DNA from: Mesorhizobium sp. ORS 3324
Lineage (GTDB): Bacteria; Pseudomonadota; Alphaproteobacteria; Rhizobiales; Rhizobiaceae
Direction: 5' to 3'
Assembly: GCA_000824825.2 (NCBI GenBank)
Contig: LM655198.1
Span: 99,185 to 163,184, forward strand
Length of the DNA: 64,000 nt
This document shows positions 57,020 to 64,000 of this stretch, in pieces. The notes beneath the pieces were generated by a model, which saw only the letters and a program-made list of their open reading frames with translations, had not been told where the DNA came from and did not search any database. Position numbers and translations under genes: made by a program. Positions within the stretch are counted from its first letter, which is position 1. Each line of letters begins with the position of its first letter.

Positions 57020-57979
57020 CTACGGCGCCTTGGCAGAAAGATATTTGTGCGCAGCCTCAAGTGTTTCTTCGATATCGGTCAGGACATGTGGTAATTTTAA
57101 CCTCATCTGCTTGTTATTGCGCTCAACCGCACGGAGAAACTCGTCGTCAAACACCGTGACATAGTCCAGGTTCGCCAATTGTTGACGTGAGAGCACAGGA
57201 ACTTGTGACACATCTACTATGATTCTCGGTTCCAATCGGAGAAGCGCGCTCTGGAGAACGGCTTGGTATCCATCATTGACATCGACGCCTGAGATAACAA
57301 CCATCGACCGGGGTTCGCGTACGTGCTCAATATCTGCCGGACGCACTATTGCGACGTCTATGTCAGTCCAAGCTCGGAGGCGTTTGCGAAGGTTCTTGGG
57401 GTTCCGCGTTACGATTGCTGTGGAACGAAATCGCTCTCCCACACCATTTCTGATCAGCTCGCGAGCTAGCTTATCCGCCCCGACCATGTAAAGGCGGTCG
57501 GGTATTTCGTCACTCAGAAATCGATCAGCAATGATGTCTCGGATAACGTGGCAGTAGTTGAACGATGCAATGAACCGCTGGCGCTCGCGCGCAGCACAAC
57601 CTATATCAATTGCCAGCCTTACAATCTGGAAAATGGGAAGCTTTTTGTCAAGAGGCTTGATCGCTTTCACCAGCTGATCACCGATAAAGTTATCGCCAAG
57701 GACTTGGGAGCGAGCGCCGGATGCTATCTCGGCGAGCCGCTGGATAATATTAAATGACCCTTCTATTCGTCCAGGTGAAAACCCAGAAAATATCATGTTG
57801 TCGATACTTCCAAGTGCTTGCTCATGGCCATAGACCTCAACTCGCAAGCAAGATGCAACCAAGAGAACTCCGCTTTTTGCAAGATCGTTCGAAATTGGCT
57901 TGACCTTAGCTGATCGACGCGCCATTGCGAAAGGAGAGGTCATCTGGTGATCAACATAATTGCCAAGGAACTCGCTCAT
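57020..57979 (-). CDS. Glutamyl-tRNA reductase-like protein (short form)
   Basis: Relative of HemA, the enzyme that reduces glutamyl-tRNA, 319 residues. The N-terminal domain keeps NYVDHQMTSPF (matching the NH-K-T-A-P segment) and ASCLRVEVYG with Cys44 in the place of the catalytic Cys. GARSQVLGDNFIGDQLVKA matches the GLDS-VLGE-QILGQVK helix. The NADPH domain follows (LYMVGADKLARELIRN, IVTRNPKNLRKRL). The C-terminal dimerisation domain, about 100 residues, is absent. ATG with AGGAGG 5 nt upstream. It has a perfect sigma-54 promoter 207 bp upstream, so it is probably not for housekeeping haem but for reducing an aminoacyl-tRNA or related substrate in a specialised pathway. Confidence 0.8.
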   Translation of the reverse strand: MSEFLGNYVDHQMTSPFAMARRSAKVKPISNDLAKSGVLLVASCLRVEVYGHEQALGSIDNMIFSGFSPGRIEGSFNIIQRLAEIASGARSQVLGDNFIGDQLVKAIKPLDKKLPIFQIVRLAIDIGCAARERQRFIASFNYCHVIRDIIADRFLSDEIPDRLYMVGADKLARELIRNGVGERFRSTAIVTRNPKNLRKRLRAWTDIDVAIVRPADIEHVREPRSMVVISGVDVNDGYQAVLQSALLRLEPRIIVDVSQVPVLSRQQLANLDYVTVFDDEFLRAVERNNKQMRLKLPHVLTDIEETLEAAHKYLSAKAP

Positions 57980-58140
57980 CGTTTCCTCCTGAAGTTGATT
58001 GAAAACTCAACTGCCTTTGAGGGCGGCACGTGCTGGGGTACAGGGTCTTGCACCTGGCCTCCCCCAGCCGCGAGATGGAGACTCGCATCCGCTCCCTCGA
58101 GAGCCGTGCTCTTGTTCCTCGTCCATCGAACGCAGGCCAC
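57976..58140 (-). CDS. Possible 54-residue leader protein coupled to the GluTR-like gene
   Basis: A frame from a GTG at 58140 reads MACVRWTRNKSTALEGADASLHL, continues with a GGGQVQDPVPQHVPPSKAVE segment and ends with a TGA that overlaps the next ATG (CGATGAGC). It fills the leader between the sigma-54 promoter and the gene. The start is weak (AAGG directly before). It may be a coupled leader peptide or simply untranslated. Confidence 0.3.
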   Translation of the reverse strand: MACVRWTRNKSTALEGADASLHLAAGGGQVQDPVPQHVPPSKAVEFSINFRRKR

Positions 58141-58185
58141 GACCTTGACGATTTGGTCTGCGGCTGCTTCTTCCCACTGAAGCGA

Positions 58186-58200
58186 GCAAACCCCGTGCCA
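58186..58200 (-). promoter_or_regulatory. Sigma-54 (-24/-12) promoter of the GluTR-like gene
   Basis: The minus strand reads TGGCACGGGGTTTGC, an exact TGGCACG-N4-TTGC with GG and GC 10 bp apart. Start of transcription is expected near 58175, leaving a leader of about 195 bp before the ATG. No TGT-N10-ACA site was found nearby. Confidence 0.8.
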
Positions 58201-58639
58201 ATCTCACCGGGCCGAAGAAGATTATTCTTTCCGAAGCGTGCTGCAGAACGCTAGTCTAGGCCGCACCGCACCGGGCGGCGGACTCGACGAACCCGACAGG
58301 TGGCGTCGGGAAGCCGACGTTTTGTAAGCGAACAGAGGAGATCGAGGCCAGCCAATGGGACGCTCTTCTATTAGGTCTATTAGGCGCTATGCGGTGCTGC
58401 GGAGGCTCGGGTTGAAGCGGAAGCAGAGCCAGAACGGGCTGCGATTTCGGTGGGATAGCGGATTGTCGTAGATCCGGCGTCTGCTGACGCAGGTGCCGTG
58501 ATCGCGCGCACGCTGCGATCGGCTCCGGCTGAGCCACCACTGGTCGACCCGCTCCATGAGCAATGCCACTGGCTTCGCACTGCAATCCGCAGGATCTATA
58601 CCGCGTCCGACTTGCAGCCGCGTCGCTCGCGGACCTTAG

Positions 58640-58900
58640 GTTTCCAGCGATCGGCTGTTCGTCGACAAAGTCGCGGTATGGTATCGTCGGCCTTTAGCTG
58701 CGGCCGCTCTACAGCGCTGGTCCTCAGCGCCAATGAGAAGAGCCAGATTCAACCCCCCCCGCCGGCGAGCGCACCACCAGTGACGCCCGCCCTGCCGAGC
58801 GCCGGACGGCCCCATCTGTCGGGGACGTGGAGGTGCAACTTCACGGCCATCAGCCGCGCTTGCAGGTCTTTTTTCTGTTTACACGTCACTTCGAAGAGCC
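58640..58900 (+). pseudogene. IS630-family transposase remnant
   Basis: The frame has TALVLSANEKSQIQ, matching the IS630 ALVL-VDEKSQIQ block around the second Asp. A YGIVGL segment in another frame precedes it. Beyond that the protein is unrecognisable. Only a fragment remains, immediately upstream of the FkbM promoter. Confidence 0.6.
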
Positions 58901-58992
58901 GGTTGGTACGCCGATACCCACAAACTGTCGCGCCGTCCGAGCGGCGCGGGTGCTTCACTCTTTACTAAGTAAGGAGCACCGCATTCCGCATC

Positions 58993-59007
58993 TGGCATGC
59001 CGATTGC
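58993..59007 (+). promoter_or_regulatory. Sigma-54-type promoter of the FkbM gene
   Basis: TGGCATGCCGATTGC; one change from TGGCACG, with TTGC in place and GG and GC 10 bp apart. It lies 78 bp before the ATG. Spacing is right; the match is slightly weaker than the two others. Confidence 0.65.
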
Positions 59008-59084
59008 GGGAGTGAGGAAGCGCCGCCACGACAACCTTCGCAGCGGCCCTTACCAAGATCGCAGATAACATTGGAGTGCGAGCT

Positions 59085-59810
59085 ATGTTGTCCCAATTTG
59101 AAAACCAGTCCATACTCCAGGAGGTCGCCAGGTTCAACCTACCAACCTCTCGGATCAAGCGCTTTGCTCCGATTAGTTACGCAATAGCTGGAGAAGACGT
59201 TATTGTCGAAGGAATATTGGCTGCACGACTCTGCAAGAGCCAAAGGTCTTGGGCCAGTGCATTCTACGTCGAAATCGGCGCTAATCACCCCATCTCCACA
59301 TCAAGTACCTACCTCATGTACCAAAGAGGGGCGCGAGGTGTTCTAGTTGAGCCCAATCCTGAATTGGAAGCGCTGATCCGCACTGTGCGGCCGGAAGATG
59401 TTCTCGTGCGATCTGTCGTGTTGCCCGCTCCGCAAGCGTCTGCCACGCTCTTCATCGGGAACGCCCATGAGCTTTCCTCGGTGGACAAAGCACATGTTGA
59501 AAATTACGGCGACCTCGACGGAATAGGTGGCATCCGAGAACATATTGAGGTGAGCGCGATCGGGATCAATGAATTATTGATTCCTTATGCCAATAAGGTC
59601 GATTTTTTGTCCATCGATTGCGAAGGACCGGATCACGATCTGGTGAGGGCGATTGACTACGAGCGCATCAGACCTGCTATAATCCAGTGCGAGCCAAGGG
59701 AGTATTATCTAAAGGGCGCCACGGCTCAGATTATCAATCTGATGGAATGCAGATCATACCGACTTGCTGCAATGACTGACATCAACCTCATCTTCGAGCG
59801 ATTGCCCTAG
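59085..59810 (+). CDS. FkbM-family methyltransferase
   Basis: S-adenosylmethionine-dependent O-methyltransferase of the FkbM type, 241 residues. The SAM loop is FYVEIGANHPISTSSTYLMY near 60, followed by GVLVEPNPELEAL, and VDFLSIDCEGPDHDLVRAI near 175, all family hallmarks; the end is YRLAAMTDINLIFERLP. ATG at 59085 with GGAG 8 nt upstream; a GTG at 59076 is less likely. Such enzymes methylate hydroxyls of sugars, lipopolysaccharide or natural products. A sigma-54 promoter precedes it, as for the ATP-grasp and GluTR-like genes, so the three may act together or in the same growth state. Confidence 0.87.
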   Translation: MLSQFENQSILQEVARFNLPTSRIKRFAPISYAIAGEDVIVEGILAARLCKSQRSWASAFYVEIGANHPISTSSTYLMYQRGARGVLVEPNPELEALIRTVRPEDVLVRSVVLPAPQASATLFIGNAHELSSVDKAHVENYGDLDGIGGIREHIEVSAIGINELLIPYANKVDFLSIDCEGPDHDLVRAIDYERIRPAIIQCEPREYYLKGATAQIINLMECRSYRLAAMTDINLIFERLP

Positions 59811-59829
59811 GTCGTGGTGAGGATTAACT

Positions 59830-59950
59830 TTTAACCTCAGCGCCGAGTGTGACGAAGCCCATGAAGTTGGCAAGCAGTCGTAGCGGGTTGCGATGCGCCG
59901 AAAGTCCTTGAGCTTGTTGAAGAACCGCTCGACCAGGTGGCGGCCCCGGG
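59830..59950 (-). pseudogene. IS5-family (IS427-type) transposase tail
   Basis: The minus strand reads RHLVERFFNKLKDFRRIATRYD, the standard IS5 C-terminal block, then a frameshift and an end. Only about 40 codons remain. Confidence 0.65.
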
Positions 59951-59979
59951 CTCGATGGCAGCCGCTGCGTCGGCTGTCG

Positions 59980-60285
59980 TTCCGGCTTCTTCCTGCCAGT
60001 GCGTGTGCTCTCCGCCTTGTTCCGCAGGCTGTTCCTGCAAGCCTTGCAGAGCGCCTTTACCGTCGACCAATTGCGCCTCTCTGGCGAGCTTGCCGACTTG
60101 GTTGATCCTTCTGACTTCGCTCACCGAATCGCTGAACTCAAGCGCGCCAGTGGGGTCGCCTACTCGAAGCCGCCTTTTTGGCAGACCTGAGCAGGTTCTG
60201 GCCCATTTCGGCCGCTACACCCACCGTGTGGCCACTACCAATAGCCGGCTCACTTCTCGGTCGAATGAGATAGATATTCCCATTG
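59980..60285 (+). pseudogene. IS91-family transposase fragment
   Basis: MRVLSALFRRLFLQALQSAF starts one frame, then AELKRASGVAYSKPPF, a stop, and FGRPEQVLAHFGRYTHRVA in another frame. This is the IS91 central region VYAKPPFGGPEQVLAYLGRYTHRVA. No ends are seen. Confidence 0.7.
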
Positions 60286-60473
60286 CTTAGTCAGTTGATA
60301 TCGGCGTTCGTGCCACGTGGATAATGTGGATCGCTGCCCTCTATGGAATTATGGTAAAGTACATGTATGTTGGTAGTAATTTCCCAATTTGCTGTAATGT
60401 AATAATTACTTTTTCTTTTCATCTAGGCAATTACCTTCGCGAAGCGGGACAGAATTCAGCCAGTGATTGTAAC
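60286..60473. other. AT-rich spacer among IS relics
   Basis: A stretch richer in A and T than its surroundings (notably 60340-60425). No gene or repeat was recognised. Confidence 0.3.
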
Positions 60474-61245
60474 AACTCGAGCGGCTGAAGCCAGCGAGCC
60501 AGCACGTCCTGTCGATTTGAATCCGCCTTGCGACAGCCGGTCATCATCTTGTCGACCCCGTTTCGCCAGGAGCGCTGCTCAGGATGGCGATGGCACTCTC
60601 CTTGCGCTGGTCGGGCATGACCTGGACGAAAGCGACGCGCGAGGCATCGTCGATGCAAACGTGGACGAACTCCCAGCCTATGCCGAGATGGCGGTTGACC
60701 ACGCCAGGATATCGTCCGGTGATGCGATGTCCCACGGAGCCGATCCGGCCGCGCTTCTTGATATCGAGATGGATGAGCTCGCCGGGATGCTCGCGCTCAT
60801 AGCGGCGCACGGGTTCCGGTTCCAAGGCGCTGAGCTTATTCAAGCCCAACCTGTGCAGAACACGGCTGACCGTCGCCGGCGAGACGCCGGTTTCGGCGGC
60901 GATCTGCTTGCCCGTCCAGCGCTGACGGCGTAGCCGCTCAATCTCCGCGACCACCGTCTCAGGCGTCGGCCGTCGCAACCGATGCGGCCGGGAAGAGCGA
61001 TCCTGCAAGCCTGCCAATCCTTCGCGCTGATAGCGCTCAACCCATTTTCGAACAGTCCGCGGGCAGACGCCTGCGGCTTCGGCAACGGCCTGCGGCGTCT
61101 GCCCGCTGCCGACCTGCCTACAATTCGCTCTCGACCGCGCGGCGTCAGACGGGCATTCTTATGAATGTTCATCCGGTCCCCTGGAATCACTGAAGCTTCG
61201 ACAACCTCAGCTTTCCCGGTCCGGACCGGATGGACAACCTGTTGG
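60474..61245 (-). pseudogene. IS481-family element relic with frameshifted transposase
   Basis: The transposase starts MNIHKNARLTPRGRERIV at 61172, shifts frame, and continues MAGLQDRSSRPHRLRRPTPETVV, QRWTGKQIAAETGVSPATVSRVL and LIHLDIKKRGRIGSVGHRITGRYPG, to RKESAIAI, where the catalytic end is missing. The terminal sequence at about 61175-61245 matches that of the relic at 16.9 kb. So two dead copies of this element flank most of the window. Confidence 0.75.
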
Positions 61246-61374
61246 AACCTCACAGCTAGCTAGCAGCTCATCGAATACATCGGTCTGCCCGCAATCCCGG
61301 TGCCCCCGCCCCAGATGGTCGCACCATACGCCAAAAGTCTTTCATCTCCAGCGGGGATCAGCTGGCACCGTCAT

Positions 61375-61430
61375 CATCATACGGTACGATCCGATCGAGC
61401 GCCTCAACGGCGAGATCAAGCGGGTTGGAT
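61375..61430 (+). pseudogene. IS256-family transposase fragment
   Basis: The frame reads RYDPIERLNGEIKR, the IS256 NP-ERLNGEIKRR motif close to the end of the transposase. Nothing else of the element is seen. It abuts the 3-prime end of the dimethylformamidase gene. Confidence 0.6.
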
Positions 61431-63707
61431 CAGTCGATTGCAGCACCCCGGTGCAGTTCTCAGCTTCGAATGAGGTAACGGAAACGCCTTGGGATCGCGG
61501 AAGCGCTCAAGCACGTTCCGCGTGACGCGCGAAACGTCGTTGTCATAATCGTTGATGGGCAGGCTCATGGGCCAGGAAATTGAACCAACGGAGAAAACCG
61601 CTCCGCCGCCTGTGGTTTCAAAAAAAACAATGTCTGATCGAACGTTCTTGTTCTCGGTCCCGCCAATCATCCAATGCATCGCGCCGAACTCTTCCTTGGC
61701 AAGAACCATGTTATCGGTATGGCCGATCGACGTCGCTATAACGACAGCATGCCTCGGGGATCCAAGGCCCGGATCGTAGCGGTCCAGTTCTTGTCCGGCT
61801 GCGCCATTGCCAGACAGGCCGTAATCGCCGAACTTTGAATCTTTGTTGACGCCCTTGAAGACAAAATCGACACGCGGATCCGAACTGCCTGAGCTCCACT
61901 GGTAATATGAACCTGACATGAAACCATTGGCGCAAAAGCCAATTCCGACCAGTTGGTTGGGGGTTCGGTCCTGGCGACGCCACATACCGCCGTATTCGCC
62001 AGTCGTGCTCATGAAATATTCGCCCGCTTCAGCCGACCATGCGCGGGAACCGTCTTCAGCGCGCCGCACCTCGATCAATCCAGGCAGGTTTGGATGAAAC
62101 GCGATTCGCCAATAGAAGCCGTTGCCGCCGAGATACATCAGACGCCCGCCGCGGCCGAGATGGGTCTTCAACGCATCCCACATTGCCAAAGACACGTATT
62201 CGGGATGGCATCCGGTCAAGACGACCCGATAAGGCGCGAGAATGCTCTCTCCTTCGCTATGGAGGTCCTCGTCCGTGATAACGTCTGCTTTGATGCCTAG
62301 CGCATCGAGCCAACCTGTCAGGTGCCCGTCACCACCAAATCTCCAATATTTGGAATTCTGCGACATGGTGAGGATCGGTCGCAGACGCGAGGAATAACAA
62401 ACGCCGCTTCCGTCGGTGTGCAGATCGTAGAGCGATTTTCCGTATTCCGGGTTCTCGTCGAGGAAAACGTCATCCTCGCCGAAGATCAGGAGGCTGCCCA
62501 TGCTCATCTCGTCGAGCGGGTCGCGTGCAATGAGCGACTGGTTGGCGTAAGCCATGTAGGTCGCCGTCGAGGCCAGGTAGACGACATCGGAAGTGGCCTG
62601 GCCCTTCGGCGGCCTCACGAAAAAGATCACATAGGCTGGACTTGCATCCTGAGCGTCGAGCCGCGCGGCATAGACGCCGCTTTCAAGGCCGCTCGGGATC
62701 GTGAAGACAAAGTCGGTCGCCCAGCCGGCGTCATAGAGATCATCGTCGTGAAAATGGATGGCACCATATTCATGTGGCGCGGTTCGCCAGTCATGGAATT
62801 GCCCGGTCCAGTTGTAACCCTTCATGGCCCGGGCAGGCATGTTGACCAGGCGGCCGTCGAGCCCATTGCCCGAAACATCCTTGAAGACGTCCGAGCCCTG
62901 ATCGATGCTGAAATCCCAAGCGGCCGAAACGCACTGGTTGAGCCGCTCGACTGCGGCGCCGCTGCCAAGCGAGGCCATCTCCTCAACCGAAAGGGCGCAG
63001 GCGTGAAGCTTCGGGGAATCGATCTTCCCGTTGTAGTGTCCGCCTGCCAATAACAGTCCGTCGCTAGCCGACGCCTTGTGGGCAGCGATAAAGAAATGTT
63101 TTTGCCCGCTCTTCCCCTGAACGGCAGCAATCTCAAACTTGCGGGTCTGCGGGGAGCCGAGATCACCGATGTCACAGCGAGGGCTCTGGTGTAGGACAAC
63201 GGTGCGGTCTTTTGCACTGTAGCTGGCCGCAACGAACACCCACTGCCGCTCGACCAAGGGCGTGGGCAAATTGGCGGTGGACACGGTCCCTTGACCATCG
63301 CCCATCAGGAACGTTAGTCGATCTGTCTCGTCGATCTCGAGCGCAAAACCCAAGCTGCGGCTCTCGTCCCAAGTGCCGGCGATGGTTTGACGCCTGGCCC
63401 CAAGCAGGGTTGGCCAGAGCCAGGTCTGGAAGGTGAAGTCCTCTAGCCCGGAAAAAGCGGTCGCATGCTCCACATAGCCATAGGACCCAGTGTGGATCGG
63501 CTGCCGTCGGGCGGGATATTCCCCGTTGAAGGGGGCATCGACGTCACGTTCGATCAAACCGGCTGTGCGCGGGTGCTCTTCAGTGGTAATCAGCCGTACC
63601 AGCCGGGCCGAGAAGGTGGCCGAGGGACCGTGCGAACTGACCTTGAATTCAACGGTGTCGCCCGGCTTGGCGCTCATGATGTTTGTATAACCCGCCAGCG
63701 TTCTCAT
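61416..63707 (-). CDS. dmfA2: N,N-dimethylformamidase large (beta) subunit
   Basis: Catalytic subunit of N,N-dimethylformamidase, which splits dimethylformamide to dimethylamine and formate; related members act on other small amides. 763 residues, the family length. The N-terminal part has a LamG-like jelly-roll section (FTFQTWLWPTLLGARRQTIAGTWDE); the C-terminal half has the family text VVYLASTATYMAYANQSL, YSSRLRPILTMSQNSKYWRF and VVLTGCHPEYVS. I did not map the iron ligands. The ATG overlaps the stop of the small-subunit gene (ATGA). The last several codons and the stop lie in IS256-derived sequence, so the C-terminal end is altered. Confidence 0.88.
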   Translation of the reverse strand: MRTLAGYTNIMSAKPGDTVEFKVSSHGPSATFSARLVRLITTEEHPRTAGLIERDVDAPFNGEYPARRQPIHTGSYGYVEHATAFSGLEDFTFQTWLWPTLLGARRQTIAGTWDESRSLGFALEIDETDRLTFLMGDGQGTVSTANLPTPLVERQWVFVAASYSAKDRTVVLHQSPRCDIGDLGSPQTRKFEIAAVQGKSGQKHFFIAAHKASASDGLLLAGGHYNGKIDSPKLHACALSVEEMASLGSGAAVERLNQCVSAAWDFSIDQGSDVFKDVSGNGLDGRLVNMPARAMKGYNWTGQFHDWRTAPHEYGAIHFHDDDLYDAGWATDFVFTIPSGLESGVYAARLDAQDASPAYVIFFVRPPKGQATSDVVYLASTATYMAYANQSLIARDPLDEMSMGSLLIFGEDDVFLDENPEYGKSLYDLHTDGSGVCYSSRLRPILTMSQNSKYWRFGGDGHLTGWLDALGIKADVITDEDLHSEGESILAPYRVVLTGCHPEYVSLAMWDALKTHLGRGGRLMYLGGNGFYWRIAFHPNLPGLIEVRRAEDGSRAWSAEAGEYFMSTTGEYGGMWRRQDRTPNQLVGIGFCANGFMSGSYYQWSSGSSDPRVDFVFKGVNKDSKFGDYGLSGNGAAGQELDRYDPGLGSPRHAVVIATSIGHTDNMVLAKEEFGAMHWMIGGTENKNVRSDIVFFETTGGGAVFSVGSISWPMSLPINDYDNDVSRVTRNVLERFRDPKAFPLPHSKLRTAPGCCNRLIQPA

Positions 63708-64000
63708 GCTTCAACTCCGTCCGGAAGCTCAGTTCCGAAATGTTGACGCCAGCGTTGGCGGAACACGTACCACTCCGCCTCCGCCAGGTCCTCAAAGATG
63801 ATGTCCTCATGTTTTGTCATGGGACGGCCGGGAATCCCCGTGAGGGTGACGAGCATCCAGCTCCGATTGGGCCGGATTGTCAGCAAGGCGTGTTTTCCGG
63901 CGATGGGGACACTGCGAAACATGCGCAGCAGCTTCTGCAGGTTCGGGCTGTGGTGCCCGAACGGTGCACGACGGAATTCGCTTGCCAGTGCAAGGGCCTC
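63704..64000 (-). CDS. dmfA1: N,N-dimethylformamidase small (alpha) subunit, partial
   Basis: The C-terminal 98 residues of the light subunit; the start lies beyond the window. The text EFRRAPFGHHSPNLQKLLRMFRSVP is followed by TGIPGRPMTKHEDIIFEDLAEAEWYVFRQRWRQHFG, both typical of DmfA1 (about 130 residues). Its TGA overlaps the dmfA2 ATG. Together the two make the alpha-beta enzyme. Small-subunit Phe-Arg-Gln-Arg-Trp pattern and the coupling support the pair call. Confidence 0.85.
   Translation of the reverse strand, partial: EALALASEFRRAPFGHHSPNLQKLLRMFRSVPIAGKHALLTIRPNRSWMLVTLTGIPGRPMTKHEDIIFEDLAEAEWYVFRQRWRQHFGTELPDGVEA

Noticed and set aside
58000..59084. NifA upstream sites (TGT-N10-ACA) near the sigma-54 promoters
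   Set aside because: I scanned the flanks by eye and found only TGT and ACA at wrong spacing, so the activator is not assigned.

Overview
The window looks like accessory DNA of a nodulating alphaproteobacterium of the Rhizobiales, most likely a Mesorhizobium-type symbiosis island or megaplasmid. The reasons are the GC-rich codon use, the family mix (UPF0262, GcvT-fused demethylase, fused PxpBC, rhizobial-type IS66, IS110, IS481, IS21, IS91, IS5, IS256 and IS630 relics), the many gene remnants, and three near-perfect sigma-54 (-24/-12) promoters. I saw no tRNA, rRNA, CRISPR array, nod box or replication origin. The species is an inference.

Layout. 0-0.4 kb: end of an IS66 transposition gene. 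0.7-20 kb: uptake and hydrolysis of amide or peptide-like substrates: amidase, FAD oxidoreductase, M14 peptidase, phosphotriesterase-like hydrolase, two Tat-exported family 5 solute-binding proteins (SBPs), gamma-glutamyltransferase, a GntR regulator and a coupled pxpA-pxpBC-biotin carboxylase operon. 20.4-30.7 kb: a truncated LysR gene and a tight eight-gene minus-strand catabolic operon (DAO-family oxidase, DapA-family lyase, class II aldolase, ALDH, MDR reductase, GcvT-fused demethylase, two SDRs). 31.9-38.3 kb: LysR regulator, membrane di-iron hydroxylase with its own ferredoxin and ferredoxin reductase, and a third SBP. 38.9-41.2 kb: glutamate dehydrogenase and a UPF0262 protein. 41.4-46 kb: an intact IS110 transposase, then an IS481 element split by a nested IS110 element. 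46.3-48.1 kb: glutathione-dependent formaldehyde oxidation (gfa, adhC). 48-50 kb: decayed DNA. 50.1-53.0 kb: a ubiquitin-like conjugation operon (Ubl, E2, JAB, E1) in which all but the JAB gene carry disabling changes. 53-61.4 kb: IS and ParB relics around three apparently intact genes (ATP-grasp ligase, glutamyl-tRNA-reductase-like protein, FkbM methyltransferase), each with its own sigma-54 promoter. 61.4-64 kb: N,N-dimethylformamidase large subunit and part of the small subunit.

How the parts fit. All three SBP genes and the gamma-glutamyltransferase gene carry the same 17-bp T-N11-A box upstream, at about 170 bp in three cases, so they probably form one LysR-type regulon. No permease or ATPase gene for the SBPs is present. 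Gamma-glutamyltransferase, 5-oxoprolinase-like proteins and glutamate dehydrogenase suggest use of gamma-glutamyl or pyroglutamyl compounds. The demethylase, formaldehyde oxidation genes and dimethylformamidase suggest methylated nitrogen compounds. The sigma-54 trio is the best candidate for an undescribed, nitrogen- or symbiosis-regulated biosynthetic function; the Ubl operon is a known type of system caught in decay.
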